Source: Hyphomonas johnsonii MHS-2 (lineage in GTDB: Bacteria; Pseudomonadota; Alphaproteobacteria; Caulobacterales; Hyphomonadaceae). From it: DNA of 64,000 nt. Each line of letters opens with the position of its first letter. Position 1 is the first letter of the stretch. The notes beneath the pieces were generated by a model. The model was not told the DNA's origin and made no database searches. It was given only the letters and a program-made list of their open reading frames with translations. The stretch covers positions 62,001 to 126,000 of the forward strand of contig NZ_ARYK01000006.1 in NCBI RefSeq assembly GCF_000685275.1, in the 5' to 3' direction. A program made the translations under genes and the position numbers. Positions 7,979-16,927 of the stretch are shown here, one piece after another.

Positions 7979-9085
7979 CTAGAGGCCTTCGATCGGCGGG
8001 CGCTTGCGCCGGCGCAGGCGGATCTTCTGCCAGAAGCGGCGCCGGGCAGGGGCCGGCAGAGGCTGGAGGTTTTCGATGAACGCCTCGGCGCAGGCTTTCC
8101 AGCTATAGGTCTCGGCAAAGGTCCGGCAGGTCTTGCGGTCGAGTGACAGGCAGTCGATGGCACCTTTCGCAAGGTCGCCTCCGACCGGCGTGATCGTGCC
8201 GGCGCCCGAACCCGGTATCACGTCGCGCGGGCCGGTCGCGTCGAAGGCGGCGACCGGGATGCCGGATGCCATGGCCTCGAGCACGACGAGGCCGAACGTG
8301 TCGGTCAGGCTCGGGAAGACAAAGACGTCGGCGCTGGCATAGACCGCTGCCAGGTCCTCACCAAACCGGCTGCCAAGAAAGGTGACGTTCGGATAGTTGC
8401 GCTTCAGTTCTTCCAGTTGCGGGCCGTCGCCGACAATCACTTTCGATCCCGGCAGGTCGAGTTCGGCAAAGGATTCGATGTTCTTTTCGACGGAGACGCG
8501 GCCGACATTCAGGAAGATCGGGCGCGCCAGTCCCTTGAACGGGTCTTTTTCTTCTCCTTCCGGGACACGGCGGCTCGGATTGAACATTTCGGTATCGACG
8601 CCGCGCGTCCATGCGACCAGATTGATGAAATGGCGGGCCCGCAATTCCTCGACCATCGAGGGGGTCGGTACCATGACCTTGCCGGAGTATTTGTGGAACC
8701 AATGGACAAACGAATATCCAACCGACGTCGGAATGGGCAGGCGCGCAGACACATATTCCGGAAACCGCGTGTGGTAGGCCGTCGAAAACGGGTGCTTGAC
8801 GGTCAGGCACATCGCCCGGCCGGCCATGCCGAGCGTGCCTTCAGTGGCGATATGGATGGCATCCGGCTCGAACTCGCGAAAGCGCTCCTCGATCTTCTTG
8901 CGGGCGAACAGGGCCAGCTTGATCTCGGGATAGGTGGGCAGCGGCACCGTGCGGAAGCCGTCGCCGGGATGCACGATCTCCCAGATGTGGCCCATTGCCT
9001 CGGATTCCTCGATGACGCGCTTCATCGTGCGCACGACGCCATTTACCTGAGGGTCCCAGGCGTCTGTGACGAGCATGATGCGCAT
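7979..9085 (-). CDS. Glycosyltransferase family 4 (GT-B) protein
   Basis: 368 residues starting MRIMLVTDAWDPQVNGVVRT, the N-terminal donor/acceptor loop of GT4 enzymes that act on glycolipids or mannosides. The second Rossmann domain carries the expected NVGRVSVEKN, GDGPQLEEL, SADVFVFPSLTDTFGLVVLEAMASG (the ExFGxxxxE-type nucleotide-sugar motif with Asp in first position). The C-terminus is a very basic tail (RRRFWQKIRLRRRKRPP), which suggests peripheral attachment to the inner membrane. Closest by eye to the glucosyl/mannosyl-diacylglycerol synthases of alphaproteobacteria. Start chosen at 9085 after AAGGAA; upstream in-frame codons are not family-like. Confidence 0.82.
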   Translation of the reverse strand: MRIMLVTDAWDPQVNGVVRTMKRVIEESEAMGHIWEIVHPGDGFRTVPLPTYPEIKLALFARKKIEERFREFEPDAIHIATEGTLGMAGRAMCLTVKHPFSTAYHTRFPEYVSARLPIPTSVGYSFVHWFHKYSGKVMVPTPSMVEELRARHFINLVAWTRGVDTEMFNPSRRVPEGEEKDPFKGLARPIFLNVGRVSVEKNIESFAELDLPGSKVIVGDGPQLEELKRNYPNVTFLGSRFGEDLAAVYASADVFVFPSLTDTFGLVVLEAMASGIPVAAFDATGPRDVIPGSGAGTITPVGGDLAKGAIDCLSLDRKTCRTFAETYSWKACAEAFIENLQPLPAPARRRFWQKIRLRRRKRPPIEGL

Positions 9086-9270
9086 GAGTGTTCCTTGAGG
9101 CCATTGGCGGGTCGCGGCGCAATGTGGCCGGGTTGTGCGCATGCGTAAAGGGGCGGAACAACTGCAAACTTCCTCGCGTTACAGAATGGACCGCGATATA
9201 TCTATGCCAACAAACCCGAATATGACGGCAGGATTTTCCCTGCCATGGCGCCCATCCTTCAAACCTTCAG

Positions 9271-12200
9271 ATGACCGGACCCTGCATGCCTGACTCGATT
9301 CCCCCCATTTCCATCGATTGGGACACCCTGGACGACGAGAAATTTGTCGATGAGGAGGCCTTGCTTGAAGGCATCCTGAACGCGGCGCCGTTGAGCGAGG
9401 GCGCGCGTCACACGGCCGTGCGGCGTGGCCGCGAACTGGTCGAGATCGCCCGGTCACGTGGCCGCAAGAAGGGCGTGATGGAGAGTTTCCTCGAGGAATT
9501 CGGACTGTCGAACTCCGAAGGCCTTGCGCTGATGTGCCTCGCCGAGGCGCTGCTGCGCGTGCCGGATGCTGATACGCGGGACGACCTGATCGCGGAAAAG
9601 ATCCGGTCGGGCGACTGGTCCTCGCATCTCGGCCAGTCCGAGAGCTGGCTGGTGAATGCCTCGACCTGGGGGCTGATGCTGACCGGGCACGTGATCGGAG
9701 TGCCGAACTCCCTTTCCAAGGGGCCGGCCAATTTCGTCTCCGGCCTGATCCGCGAGAGCGGCGAGCCGGTGATCCGGGCCGCGATGATGCAAGCCATGCG
9801 GATCATGGGCGAGCAGTTCGTCCTAGGGCGCACCGTCAAGGAAGCGCTGAAGCGCGGCCGCCGGATGGTGAAGCTCGGCGAAGCTGCGCATTTCAGCTTC
9901 GACATGCTCGGCGAGGGCGCCCGCACCAGCGCAGATGCAGCGCGCTACCTGAAAGCCTATGAACTGGCGATCGATGCCGTTGCCGTCGACAAGGACAGGG
10001 CCCTTGCGCCGGAAGCGGCGAATGGCGTGTCGGTCAAGCTGTCGGCGATCCATCCGCGCTTCGAGGCCGTCAATGAAGCCCGCGTCATGGCCGAGCTTTA
10101 TCCCCAGCTCCTGTCGCTGTGCGAAAAGGCGGCCGCGGCCAATATCCATCTCTGCCTCGATGCCGAAGAAGCGGACCGCCTGGTCATCAGCCTGAAACTG
10201 TTCGAACGCCTGGCGCGCGAACCGTCGCTGAAGGGCTGGGCCGGCCTCGGCCTGGCCATCCAGGCCTACCAGAAGCGCACATTGTCGGTGATCGCCAACC
10301 TGACCCGGCTGGCTGAGGATACGGGCCAGCGTTTCATGGTGCGGCTGGTCAAGGGCGCCTACTGGGACAGCGAGATCAAGCACGCCCAGGTCGAAGGCTA
10401 TGCGAACTTCCCTGTCTTCACCACGAAGCAGGGGACAGACCTGCACTATATCGCGTGTGCCAAGGAGATGCTGGCGGCCTCGCCCGCGATCTATCCGCAA
10501 TTTGCCACACACAATGCCCACACCCTGTCGGCGATCGACATTCTCGCTGAAGAGGCTGGCGTGACGGCGTACGAGTTCCAGCGCCTGCACGGCATGGGAG
10601 AGGCGCTGTATGATGCTGCCGAAGCCGGCCGCCGGGTGCGCGTCTACGCACCGGTCGGCGCGCACAAGGACCTTTTGCCCTATCTCGTTCGCCGCCTGCT
10701 GGAGAATGGCGCGAATGCCAGCTTCGTGCACTCCTTCCTCGACCCGGACGTGCCGGTCGAGGATGTCGTCGACGATCCGATCATCAAGGTGGAGGTCGGT
10801 CCGCGCCGGCATCCCGGCATTCCGACGCCGCCCCGCATCTATGGGCCGGAGCGTCGCAACTCCCAGGGGCTCGACCTCAGCCAGGCCAGTGTGCGCAAGG
10901 CCATGGCTGCCTCGCTCAAATCCTTCCGCGACAGCCCGGCGATTGCGGCCGGCGCGATCGTGTCCGGCAAGCCGGACGCCAATGGCGGAGACCTCGTGCG
11001 CGTGCCGTTCGACACGGAGACCGTGCTCGGTGCCTGCAAGGAAGCGAGCGAAGCCTCGATCAATGCGGCGATGGAGGCCGCCACGCGCTTCCAGCCCAAG
11101 TGGGATGCGCTGGGCGGCGCAGAGCGCGCCGATCACCTGCGCGCGATGGCCGATATTCTTGAAGAGCACGCATCGCGCCTGATCGTCCTGATGGCGCGCG
11201 AAGCGGGCAAGACACTGGCCGACGGCGTCGCTGAAGTGCGTGAAGCTGTCGACTTCTGCCGCTATTACGCGGCGCAGGCAGAGCTCGATTTTGCCGGCCC
11301 TGTCCGCTTGCCGGGACCGACGGGCGAGACCAACCACCTGTCACTGCACGGGCGCGGCGTGTTCTGCTGCATCAGTCCGTGGAACTTCCCGCTGGCCATT
11401 TTCACCGGACAGATCGCTGCCGCCCTTGCGGCCGGCAACACGGTCGTTGCCAAGCCGGCCGAGCAGACGCCGCTGATTGCGTTCGAGGCGGTCCGCCTGT
11501 TCCAGCGCGCGGGACTTCCGGTGGATGCACTTCACCTCCTGCCGGGCCGGGGCGAGACGGTTGGCGCAGCGCTGACGTCGGACCTGCGCGTGTCTGGCGT
11601 CTGCTTTACCGGTGGCACGACGACGGCGCGGCTGATCAATCGCACACTTGCCGGCCGCGACGGGCCGATCATTCCGTTCATCGCGGAGACGGGCGGCCTG
11701 AACGGCATGTTCGTGGACACGACGGCGCTGCGCGAGCAGGTGATCGACGACATGATCGTGTCGGCCTTCGGGTCTGCGGGCCAGCGCTGTTCGGCGCTGC
11801 GCCTGGCCTTCATTCCGAAGTCCACGGCGAACGGCCTTATCGAGGGCCTGATCGGCGCAATGAATGAATTGAAGCTTGGCAACCCGGCCGAGGCCGACAC
11901 GGATGTCGGCCCGGTGATCGATACCGACTCGCGCGAATTGCTGAGGGCGCACCTCGAAAGGATGAAGACCGAGGCCAAGCTGCTGCACCAGGTCGATGCC
12001 GGGAAGATCGGCGAGGACGGCTACGGGTTCGGGCCGGCGCTGGTGGAACTGTCATCGCTGGACCAGATCAGCGAAGAGAATTTCGGGCCCATCCTTCATA
12101 TCGTTCGGTATGATCCGGACAATGTTGCCAAGGTGGGCAAGGCATTGGCGGCCAAGGGCTACGGCCTGACGCTGGGCGTGCATTCGCGCCTTGAATCCTT

Positions 12201-12420
12201 CCATGCGAAAGTCATCGCGGCCTGTCCGGTTGGCAATACATATGTGAACCGGTCGATGACCGGGGCGGTTGTCGGCGTGCAGCCGTTCGGCGGGGAAGGG
12301 CTGTCCGGCACAGGGCCGAAAGCGGGCGGGCCGCACTATCTCCATCGTTTTGCCTCGGAGCGCGTGGTAACGGTAAATATCACGGCGCAGGGCGGGGATG
12401 CCGAACTGCTGAGCCTTTGA
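9271..12420 (+). CDS. putA: Bifunctional proline dehydrogenase / L-glutamate gamma-semialdehyde dehydrogenase
   Basis: 1049 residues. It oxidises proline to P5C with FAD (feeding electrons to quinone) and then to glutamate with NAD+. The proline dehydrogenase barrel covers roughly residues 130-470 (RLVKGAYWDSEIK, ATHNAHT, YEFQRLHGMGEALY); the aldehyde dehydrogenase part roughly 530-1010, with the catalytic Glu near 805 (AETGG) and Cys near 840 (GSAGQRCSALR). There is no N-terminal ribbon-helix-helix domain, so unlike the E. coli protein it is not a DNA-binding autorepressor. The N-terminal residues to about 120 are the usual arm/alpha domain. An alternative ATG is at 9286. The next gene starts 11 bases after the stop. 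Confidence 0.95.
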   Translation: MTGPCMPDSIPPISIDWDTLDDEKFVDEEALLEGILNAAPLSEGARHTAVRRGRELVEIARSRGRKKGVMESFLEEFGLSNSEGLALMCLAEALLRVPDADTRDDLIAEKIRSGDWSSHLGQSESWLVNASTWGLMLTGHVIGVPNSLSKGPANFVSGLIRESGEPVIRAAMMQAMRIMGEQFVLGRTVKEALKRGRRMVKLGEAAHFSFDMLGEGARTSADAARYLKAYELAIDAVAVDKDRALAPEAANGVSVKLSAIHPRFEAVNEARVMAELYPQLLSLCEKAAAANIHLCLDAEEADRLVISLKLFERLAREPSLKGWAGLGLAIQAYQKRTLSVIANLTRLAEDTGQRFMVRLVKGAYWDSEIKHAQVEGYANFPVFTTKQGTDLHYIACAKEMLAASPAIYPQFATHNAHTLSAIDILAEEAGVTAYEFQRLHGMGEALYDAAEAGRRVRVYAPVGAHKDLLPYLVRRLLENGANASFVHSFLDPDVPVEDVVDDPIIKVEVGPRRHPGIPTPPRIYGPERRNSQGLDLSQASVRKAMAASLKSFRDSPAIAAGAIVSGKPDANGGDLVRVPFDTETVLGACKEASEASINAAMEAATRFQPKWDALGGAERADHLRAMADILEEHASRLIVLMAREAGKTLADGVAEVREAVDFCRYYAAQAELDFAGPVRLPGPTGETNHLSLHGRGVFCCISPWNFPLAIFTGQIAAALAAGNTVVAKPAEQTPLIAFEAVRLFQRAGLPVDALHLLPGRGETVGAALTSDLRVSGVCFTGGTTTARLINRTLAGRDGPIIPFIAETGGLNGMFVDTTALREQVIDDMIVSAFGSAGQRCSALRLAFIPKSTANGLIEGLIGAMNELKLGNPAEADTDVGPVIDTDSRELLRAHLERMKTEAKLLHQVDAGKIGEDGYGFGPALVELSSLDQISEENFGPILHIVRYDPDNVAKVGKALAAKGYGLTLGVHSRLESFHAKVIAACPVGNTYVNRSMTGAVVGVQPFGGEGLSGTGPKAGGPHYLHRFASERVVTVNITAQGGDAELLSL

Positions 12421-12431
12421 GGAGATTGTCC

Positions 12432-13298
12432 ATGCTGAAACTGGCCTGCTGCGCCGCAATCGGTGCGCTGACGCTTGGCGCCTGTAGCGGAAAGACCGAA
12501 CCGGCCGCGCCGGCCGCACCTGACGCGCCAGCGACGAATGTGGCGGCGACCGGCGGCGCGGAGACTGTCGTCGCGCCACCAGAGGTGCCTGTTGTCCAGC
12601 CGGGGCCGGCGCATGAGATTTCGGTCAAGACCGACAGTTTCACCGGCTCGTCGGTGATCGACGACCGCCTGTTCGAGATCGCCCCGAAGATCGCGGCTGA
12701 CCTGGCCTATGATTCCAGGGTGCGGATCGACGCGATGGATAATGACGCGACCACCTACAAGCTTGAGGATCCGGCATATTTCACGCCCTTCAGCCTCACC
12801 ATCAAATGGTCGCTGGTGGCCGAAGCCGGCGACCTGATCAGTATTGAAGGCTTTACAGGCGCCTATTCCGGCGGCGCGCACGGGAACTATTATACGGATG
12901 CACGCATCCATGACGTGACGACCGGGCGCGAGCTGACATTGCGGGACCTGCTGACGGATCCGGTTGCGACGGTCAGCGCAAACCTGCCGCTGATCTATGC
13001 CGACATTGCCGACAAGCGGGTGGCGGCTGCGGGTGACGCGAAATCGCGGGAGGTGTTCCGGGCCGAATCAGCGGACGCCATTTCCGACAACAGCATTCTC
13101 GACGGCGAGGTCGGCCTGGCGGCGTCAACCGAGGCCGGCAAGTTCGGCGGCTATACCGTGCATTTTGCGCCTTACGAGATCGGCTCGTTTGCTGAAGGCG
13201 CCTATCGTATCACCGTGCCGCAGGCGGCCTTCCATGACGGACTGAAGCCCGAATACCGGGACCTGTTCGCCGGTGAGCCGGTCGATCCTGAGAATTAG
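12432..13298 (+). CDS. DUF3298/DUF4163-type lipoprotein (RsiV-like periplasmic domain)
   Basis: 288 residues. Signal peptide with lipobox LGAC (Cys18) and then a Pro/Ala-rich linker to about residue 60. The folded part shows the pattern of the PdaC/RsiV-type DUF4163 plus DUF3298 module: SFTGAYSGGAHGNY, TGRELTLRDLL, FAPYEIGSFAEGAYRITVP. Such domains occur in lysozyme-sensing anti-sigma factors and PdaC deacetylases; here there is no anti-sigma or deacetylase part, so it is a lipid-anchored periplasmic protein of unknown role. Start at 12432 is fixed by GAGGAG at 12419-12424; this ribosome-binding site overlaps the putA stop, so the two genes are probably cotranscribed. Confidence 0.78.
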   Translation: MLKLACCAAIGALTLGACSGKTEPAAPAAPDAPATNVAATGGAETVVAPPEVPVVQPGPAHEISVKTDSFTGSSVIDDRLFEIAPKIAADLAYDSRVRIDAMDNDATTYKLEDPAYFTPFSLTIKWSLVAEAGDLISIEGFTGAYSGGAHGNYYTDARIHDVTTGRELTLRDLLTDPVATVSANLPLIYADIADKRVAAAGDAKSREVFRAESADAISDNSILDGEVGLAASTEAGKFGGYTVHFAPYEIGSFAEGAYRITVPQAAFHDGLKPEYRDLFAGEPVDPEN

Positions 13299-13418
13299 GG
13301 CCTGGCCGGCGCAGGGCCGGAAAACGAATTCAGCGGACGCTGATGGCTTGATCCAGCGCCTGCGGCGCCTGTGAGGGCGCTTCGCATTCGAGGACGGGTT
13401 TTCAGAGGTGGGCCGGGG

Positions 13419-13802
13419 TCAGGTGTCGGGGATGGGGCCGATCCGGACCAGCCTTGCGCTTGGGCCTGCTGCGGGGCAATCGCAATGTGATTGCTGATCC
13501 CTTCGCAGCCTCGGCGCGCGCCGAAGGCATGGGGGAGGGGTGGTATCCGTGAGGGCCAGCCGCAGCCTGCTCGACACAGGTGCACGGAAACAGCCCGAAC
13601 GCTGCACGGACATGTCGTCAGACAGACGAATGAGCACGACACGCCCGTTCCGCATCACGCCCCACAGCATCTGCGCCCCGGGATGCCCTGCCGCGCGGAA
13701 CCACTTCTTCAAACGCTGGATGCGCCAGAAGATCAGCGGCCAGAGCGGCAGCAGGTACCAGGGCAGCCCCTGCATGGGGGTGAGGAGGGAGAAGGGTGGC
13801 AT
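13419..13802 (-). CDS. Hypothetical short membrane-associated protein, possibly leaderless
   Basis: 127 residues. The N-terminal 65 look like a real protein: a hydrophobic Trp-rich helix (GLPWYLLPLWPLIFWRIQRLKKWF) then QMLWGVMRNGRVVLIRLSDD. After about residue 75 the composition turns into Arg/Pro/Cys-rich low-complexity sequence that reads like a shifted frame, so the 3' half may be frameshifted or simply degenerate. There is no ribosome-binding site, but a perfect TATAAT (13814-13809 on the minus strand) ends six bases before the ATG, which would put the transcription start at the A of the start codon. I do not recognise the family. Confidence 0.45.
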   Translation of the reverse strand: MPPFSLLTPMQGLPWYLLPLWPLIFWRIQRLKKWFRAAGHPGAQMLWGVMRNGRVVLIRLSDDMSVQRSGCFRAPVSSRLRLALTDTTPPPCLRRAPRLRRDQQSHCDCPAAGPSARLVRIGPIPDT

Positions 13803-13808
13803 CGGCGC

Positions 13809-13814
13809 ATTATA
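13809..13814 (-). promoter_or_regulatory. -10 element (TATAAT) directly before the hypothetical gene
   Basis: A perfect TATAAT on the minus strand with six bases between it and the ATG at 13802. No good -35 hexamer is seen 16-18 bases upstream. The spacing is that of leaderless transcripts. Confidence 0.35.
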
Positions 13815-13867
13815 CGCCGGACGCCAAAGGGGTTGGATAGGCAGGGAGCCAGACGGGCCGTTGCGGC

Positions 13868-14605
13868 TCAGGCGGGGTTGAGGCCGAGATAGATCGTCTG
13901 CGTGTGATTCTTGTCCTGCAGGGGATTGTAGAACGTGACCGGTTCGGCCGAGGCGCTCGCAAAGACGCCTGACAGGCGCTGCACGAAGGCCTCGTCCGGC
14001 ACGACATCCGACCAGAGGCCCATGATGCCGCCCGGCTTCAGGTGCGTGCGCAGTTTCCGCAGGCCCGCCTCGCTGTAGAAGTGGCCGCTGCGCGCATCGA
14101 GCAGCCAGTCGGGCGTGTGATCAATGTCGATCAGGATGGCGTCGAACTGGCGGCCCGGCTGGGCGGCGTCAAAGCCGGTATCGGACTGGGCGAGGGCGAA
14201 GAAATCATCGCGCACGATCTGGCAGCGATCATCGGCGCTGAGTGGCGGGTCGAGCGGCACCAGGCCGGCATCGTGCCAGTCGGCCACGGCGTCCAGCATC
14301 TCGACGACGCGCAGCGAGGCAACGCGCGGATATTCCAGCACCGCGCCGGCGGTGTAGCCGAGGCCGAGGCCGCCGACGACGACATCCCATTTTTCATCCG
14401 AGCCGGGACTGAGGCTGGCCAGCCTGTCGAGGCCGAGGCGGGCGAGGGCGATTTCCGACACGGTGAAGATGTTCGACATCAGGTGCTCGTCGCCGAGGAT
14501 GATCTCGAACACGTCCACTTTCAGCAGGGGGTGGAAGCGCCGCCGCAGGCTGATCGGCCCGATCGGCGTGTCGCGATAGTCGAGTTCTTCAAACAGGCGG
14601 CTCAT
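13868..14605 (-). CDS. Spermidine-synthase-fold (SpeE-like) methyltransferase/aminopropyltransferase-like protein
   Basis: 245 residues with a Rossmann core: VVVGGLGLGYTAGAVLE (SAM/dcSAM-binding glycine loop, about 76-92), VVEMLDAVADWH (acidic end of beta2) and FDAILIDIDHTPD (beta4). The order matches spermidine-synthase-like proteins annotated in many alphaproteobacteria. The catalytic aspartate region of true spermidine synthases (DSSDP type) is replaced by DIDHTPD, so aminopropyl transfer is uncertain and a methyltransferase role is possible. Given the putrescine genes a few kilobases away, a polyamine link is tempting but not shown. Confidence 0.72.
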   Translation of the reverse strand: MSRLFEELDYRDTPIGPISLRRRFHPLLKVDVFEIILGDEHLMSNIFTVSEIALARLGLDRLASLSPGSDEKWDVVVGGLGLGYTAGAVLEYPRVASLRVVEMLDAVADWHDAGLVPLDPPLSADDRCQIVRDDFFALAQSDTGFDAAQPGRQFDAILIDIDHTPDWLLDARSGHFYSEAGLRKLRTHLKPGGIMGLWSDVVPDEAFVQRLSGVFASASAEPVTFYNPLQDKNHTQTIYLGLNPA

Positions 14606-14973
14606 GCGGCGACGTCCTTGCGTTGTAGCATCCTCCCTAGCGGGTTCGAGCGGCGGGGCATAGGCGGCTGGCCAAGCGGTCGCTTACAATGTCTGTTTGA
14701 TCCTGAAAGCGGACATTGGGCGGTACGATTTCAATGTTAGAAAATCGCCAAAGATGGTCATACGATATCCAAATTCGGACGGCTGCTTCCGGCGTCAAAG
14801 CTGAAACTGGCGAGAGGGTTTAAATGCAACTAATTGTCGTCACGCGATTGCAAGAGTTGCCTCGATATCGACGACGGCTCACGGATTAGAACCATCGTCG
14901 GAGTTCCAAGCTTAATTGACTAAAGTGATCATCTCACCAACAGTAAGCTGGCAATGCTTGGGTGGGGAATAAT
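14606..14973. other. Non-coding, AT-richer spacer ahead of the permease
   Basis: 368 bases with no supported gene. GC content drops clearly from about 14690 onward. It holds AAAGCGGACATT (14706-14717), whose core recurs inverted after the permease (16289-16298), and a weak TTGACT (14916-14921) that could serve as a -35 element for the permease. The left part near 14606 is probably the start region of the SpeE-like gene. Confidence 0.5.
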
Positions 14974-16278
14974 ATGGGTGAAGTACCTACTTCGCGTCCG
15001 ATTGGCTTTTGGGGTATTTGGGCGCTGACAGTCGGCGCGATGGTCGGCTCGGGCATATTCTTGTTGCCGGCGGTACTGGCACCATTTGGTGTTTATGCGC
15101 TTGCAGGTTGGCTCGTAACCGGGGCCGGGGCGATGTGTATTGCCGTGGTAATCGGCAAGCTCGCGGTAAGATCTCCGCGATCTGGCGGACCTGCAGTTTT
15201 CGTAAAAGATGCATTTGGCCGCTTTGCTGGATTCATGGCAGGGTGGAGCCTATGGGTTTCGTTTGTTATCGCAGTGCCAGCCATTGCAATGGCCTTTGTC
15301 GGATACGCAGGAAGCCTGTACCCTGACTTATCAAACAACAATTTTGCACAAATGGCGGTTGGACTCGTTGTCATTTGGAGTCTGACTTTTATTGCCTTGA
15401 AAGGCGTTAAAGAAGCTGCGCTCGCGACCATCGTTTTAACAATGTTGAAGCTGCTGCCACTCATTTTTGTAATTGGTCTAGCGATTGTTGTCGGTTCGCC
15501 AAAAGAGCTTTTAGCATTGGACGTTCCTGAGACCAGTTTCTTCCCTTCTTTGGCGGCAACGGCTCTGCTCACAATGTGGGCATTTCTTGGGCTGGAGGCA
15601 GGTGTTGTTTCAACTGATGCTGTGGCCGATCCTCAAAGAACACTACCACGTGCCGTCTCTCTCGGCGTTTTGACTGTCATGAGTATATATGTGCTCATCA
15701 CGCTCGCCACTATGGTGCTGGTTCCGCAAAATATTCTGATGAATTCCGAAGCCCCCCTGGTTGATGCCACTCGGTCGCTTGGCCGTGCTGGCTTCACAAT
15801 TGTCGCTGTGGGGGCCTTGGTTTCGACGGCGGGAGCGTTGCTCGCAGCCCTGTTCGTCATTGGCCACCTCGCGTTTGGCATGGCCCAAGACGGTATCGCC
15901 CCGCAATTTTTTGCCCGACAGCGACCTGGGGGCGCGCCTGCAGCTGCGCTTGTCGTGGGCGCGTCGATTGGGTCGGTGCTCGTGTTGTTAAACGCAACGG
16001 AAGGACTCCTTGGAGCCTTTACTTTCCTGCTGATGATGTCCACGGCCACCGCGTTATTGCCGTATTTTCTTTGTGCATTGGCGGAACTCAAACACTCTTG
16101 GGGATCATCACGAGGATGGATCACGCTCGCCTTTGTTAGTGCAATGTATTCGTTTTTCGCCTTAGTGGGATCAGGCTTTGTTGTGCTGATGTGGGGCGGG
16201 ATACTGTTGTGCGCTGGCATACCTGTATATTGGCTAGCCGACCGAGAACAAAAGGTGATGGCGATTGCTCACGAATGA
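14974..16278 (+). CDS. APC-superfamily amino acid permease (AdiC/PotE-like)
   Basis: 434 residues with about twelve transmembrane helices. The N-terminus has the APC signature GAMVGSGIFLLPAVLAPFG (unwound TM1) and the TM6 region reads LLTMWAFLGLEAGVVSTDAVADPQRTLPRA, both typical of the basic amino acid/polyamine antiporter branch (AdiC, PotE, CadB). Substrate probably an amino acid or its decarboxylation product. Start: ATG 14974 with GGTGGGG six bases upstream; an in-frame GTG lies at 14962. Codon use and GC content are clearly lower than in neighbours (many A/T third positions), and non-coding AT-richer sequence lies on both sides, so it was probably acquired horizontally. Confidence 0.85.
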   Translation: MGEVPTSRPIGFWGIWALTVGAMVGSGIFLLPAVLAPFGVYALAGWLVTGAGAMCIAVVIGKLAVRSPRSGGPAVFVKDAFGRFAGFMAGWSLWVSFVIAVPAIAMAFVGYAGSLYPDLSNNNFAQMAVGLVVIWSLTFIALKGVKEAALATIVLTMLKLLPLIFVIGLAIVVGSPKELLALDVPETSFFPSLAATALLTMWAFLGLEAGVVSTDAVADPQRTLPRAVSLGVLTVMSIYVLITLATMVLVPQNILMNSEAPLVDATRSLGRAGFTIVAVGALVSTAGALLAALFVIGHLAFGMAQDGIAPQFFARQRPGGAPAAALVVGASIGSVLVLLNATEGLLGAFTFLLMMSTATALLPYFLCALAELKHSWGSSRGWITLAFVSAMYSFFALVGSGFVVLMWGGILLCAGIPVYWLADREQKVMAIAHE

Positions 16279-16495
16279 CATAGTAAATAATGTCCGCTCA
16301 TGACCCGAAGCAGAAGCAAATCAGACGCTCGCAATAGGAGTAACGACCGGCGACAATGGGCCAAATGCGGACCTTGGGCATCTGTGAACTGGATGTCTCC
16401 TTTTGAGCCCAAACCGGACATCGCAGTATTGTAGACTACTGCCGCTTTCTGGCGAGTTCCCGCGTTTGAGAGCGGCCAATCGATCCTGCCCCGCG
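16279..16495. repeat. Non-coding spacer with repeated GCGGACAT-like words
   Basis: 217 bases downstream of the permease. AATGTCCGCT (16289-16298) is the exact inverse of AGCGGACATT upstream of the permease (14708-14717). Degenerate copies follow: ATGCGGACCTT (16365-16375) and ACCGGACAT (16413-16421), next to GGGCCAAA/GAGCCCAAA words. This looks like a decayed intergenic repeat family rather than a gene. Confidence 0.4.
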
Positions 16496-16927
16496 TCAGT
16501 CTCCGCCGACCATGAAATGGGCCATCAGTATGGTGACGGGTTTTGACTTCTCGTCCTGCCAGGCAACGGCCTGGACCGAGCACATGCGCCGGCCCATCTT
16601 GGTGATGGTGGCGCGGGCGTAGAGATGCTTCGCGTGGGCCTGTCGCAGGTAGTCGATGGTCAGGTTGATCGGGCGCGGCGGGCGCGTCAGGTGTTCGGTG
16701 ACGAGGAAGACCTGTGCCATGGCGGTGATCTCGAGGAAGGCGCCAATGGCGCCGCCATGGATGGCGCGGATGGCGACATTGCCGATCAGCTTGTCCTGGA
16801 AGGGCAGGACGGCGGTCATCTCGTCGCCCATGACTTCGCAATGCATGCCGAGTTCCTGCGCGAACGGCGTGCGCGCGATGAAAGCGGCCACTTCATCTGC
16901 CCGGCTTGGGGGGGTGTCACTCGGCAT
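16496..16927 (-). CDS. PaaI-type hotdog thioesterase (first of a pair by position)
   Basis: 143 residues starting MPSDTPPSRADEVAAF, with GGGAG six bases upstream (an extension to 16978 is rejected). Hotdog-fold signature: IHGGAIGAFLEITAMAQVFL, preceded by the FQDKLIGN segment; TIDYLRQAHAKHLYARATITKMGRRMCSV is the following strand pair. Such enzymes hydrolyse acyl- or aroyl-CoA thioesters. Its start overlaps the 3' end of the upstream paralogue by 11 bases, so the two are translated from one transcript. Confidence 0.85.
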   Translation of the reverse strand: MPSDTPPSRADEVAAFIARTPFAQELGMHCEVMGDEMTAVLPFQDKLIGNVAIRAIHGGAIGAFLEITAMAQVFLVTEHLTRPPRPINLTIDYLRQAHAKHLYARATITKMGRRMCSVQAVAWQDEKSKPVTILMAHFMVGGD

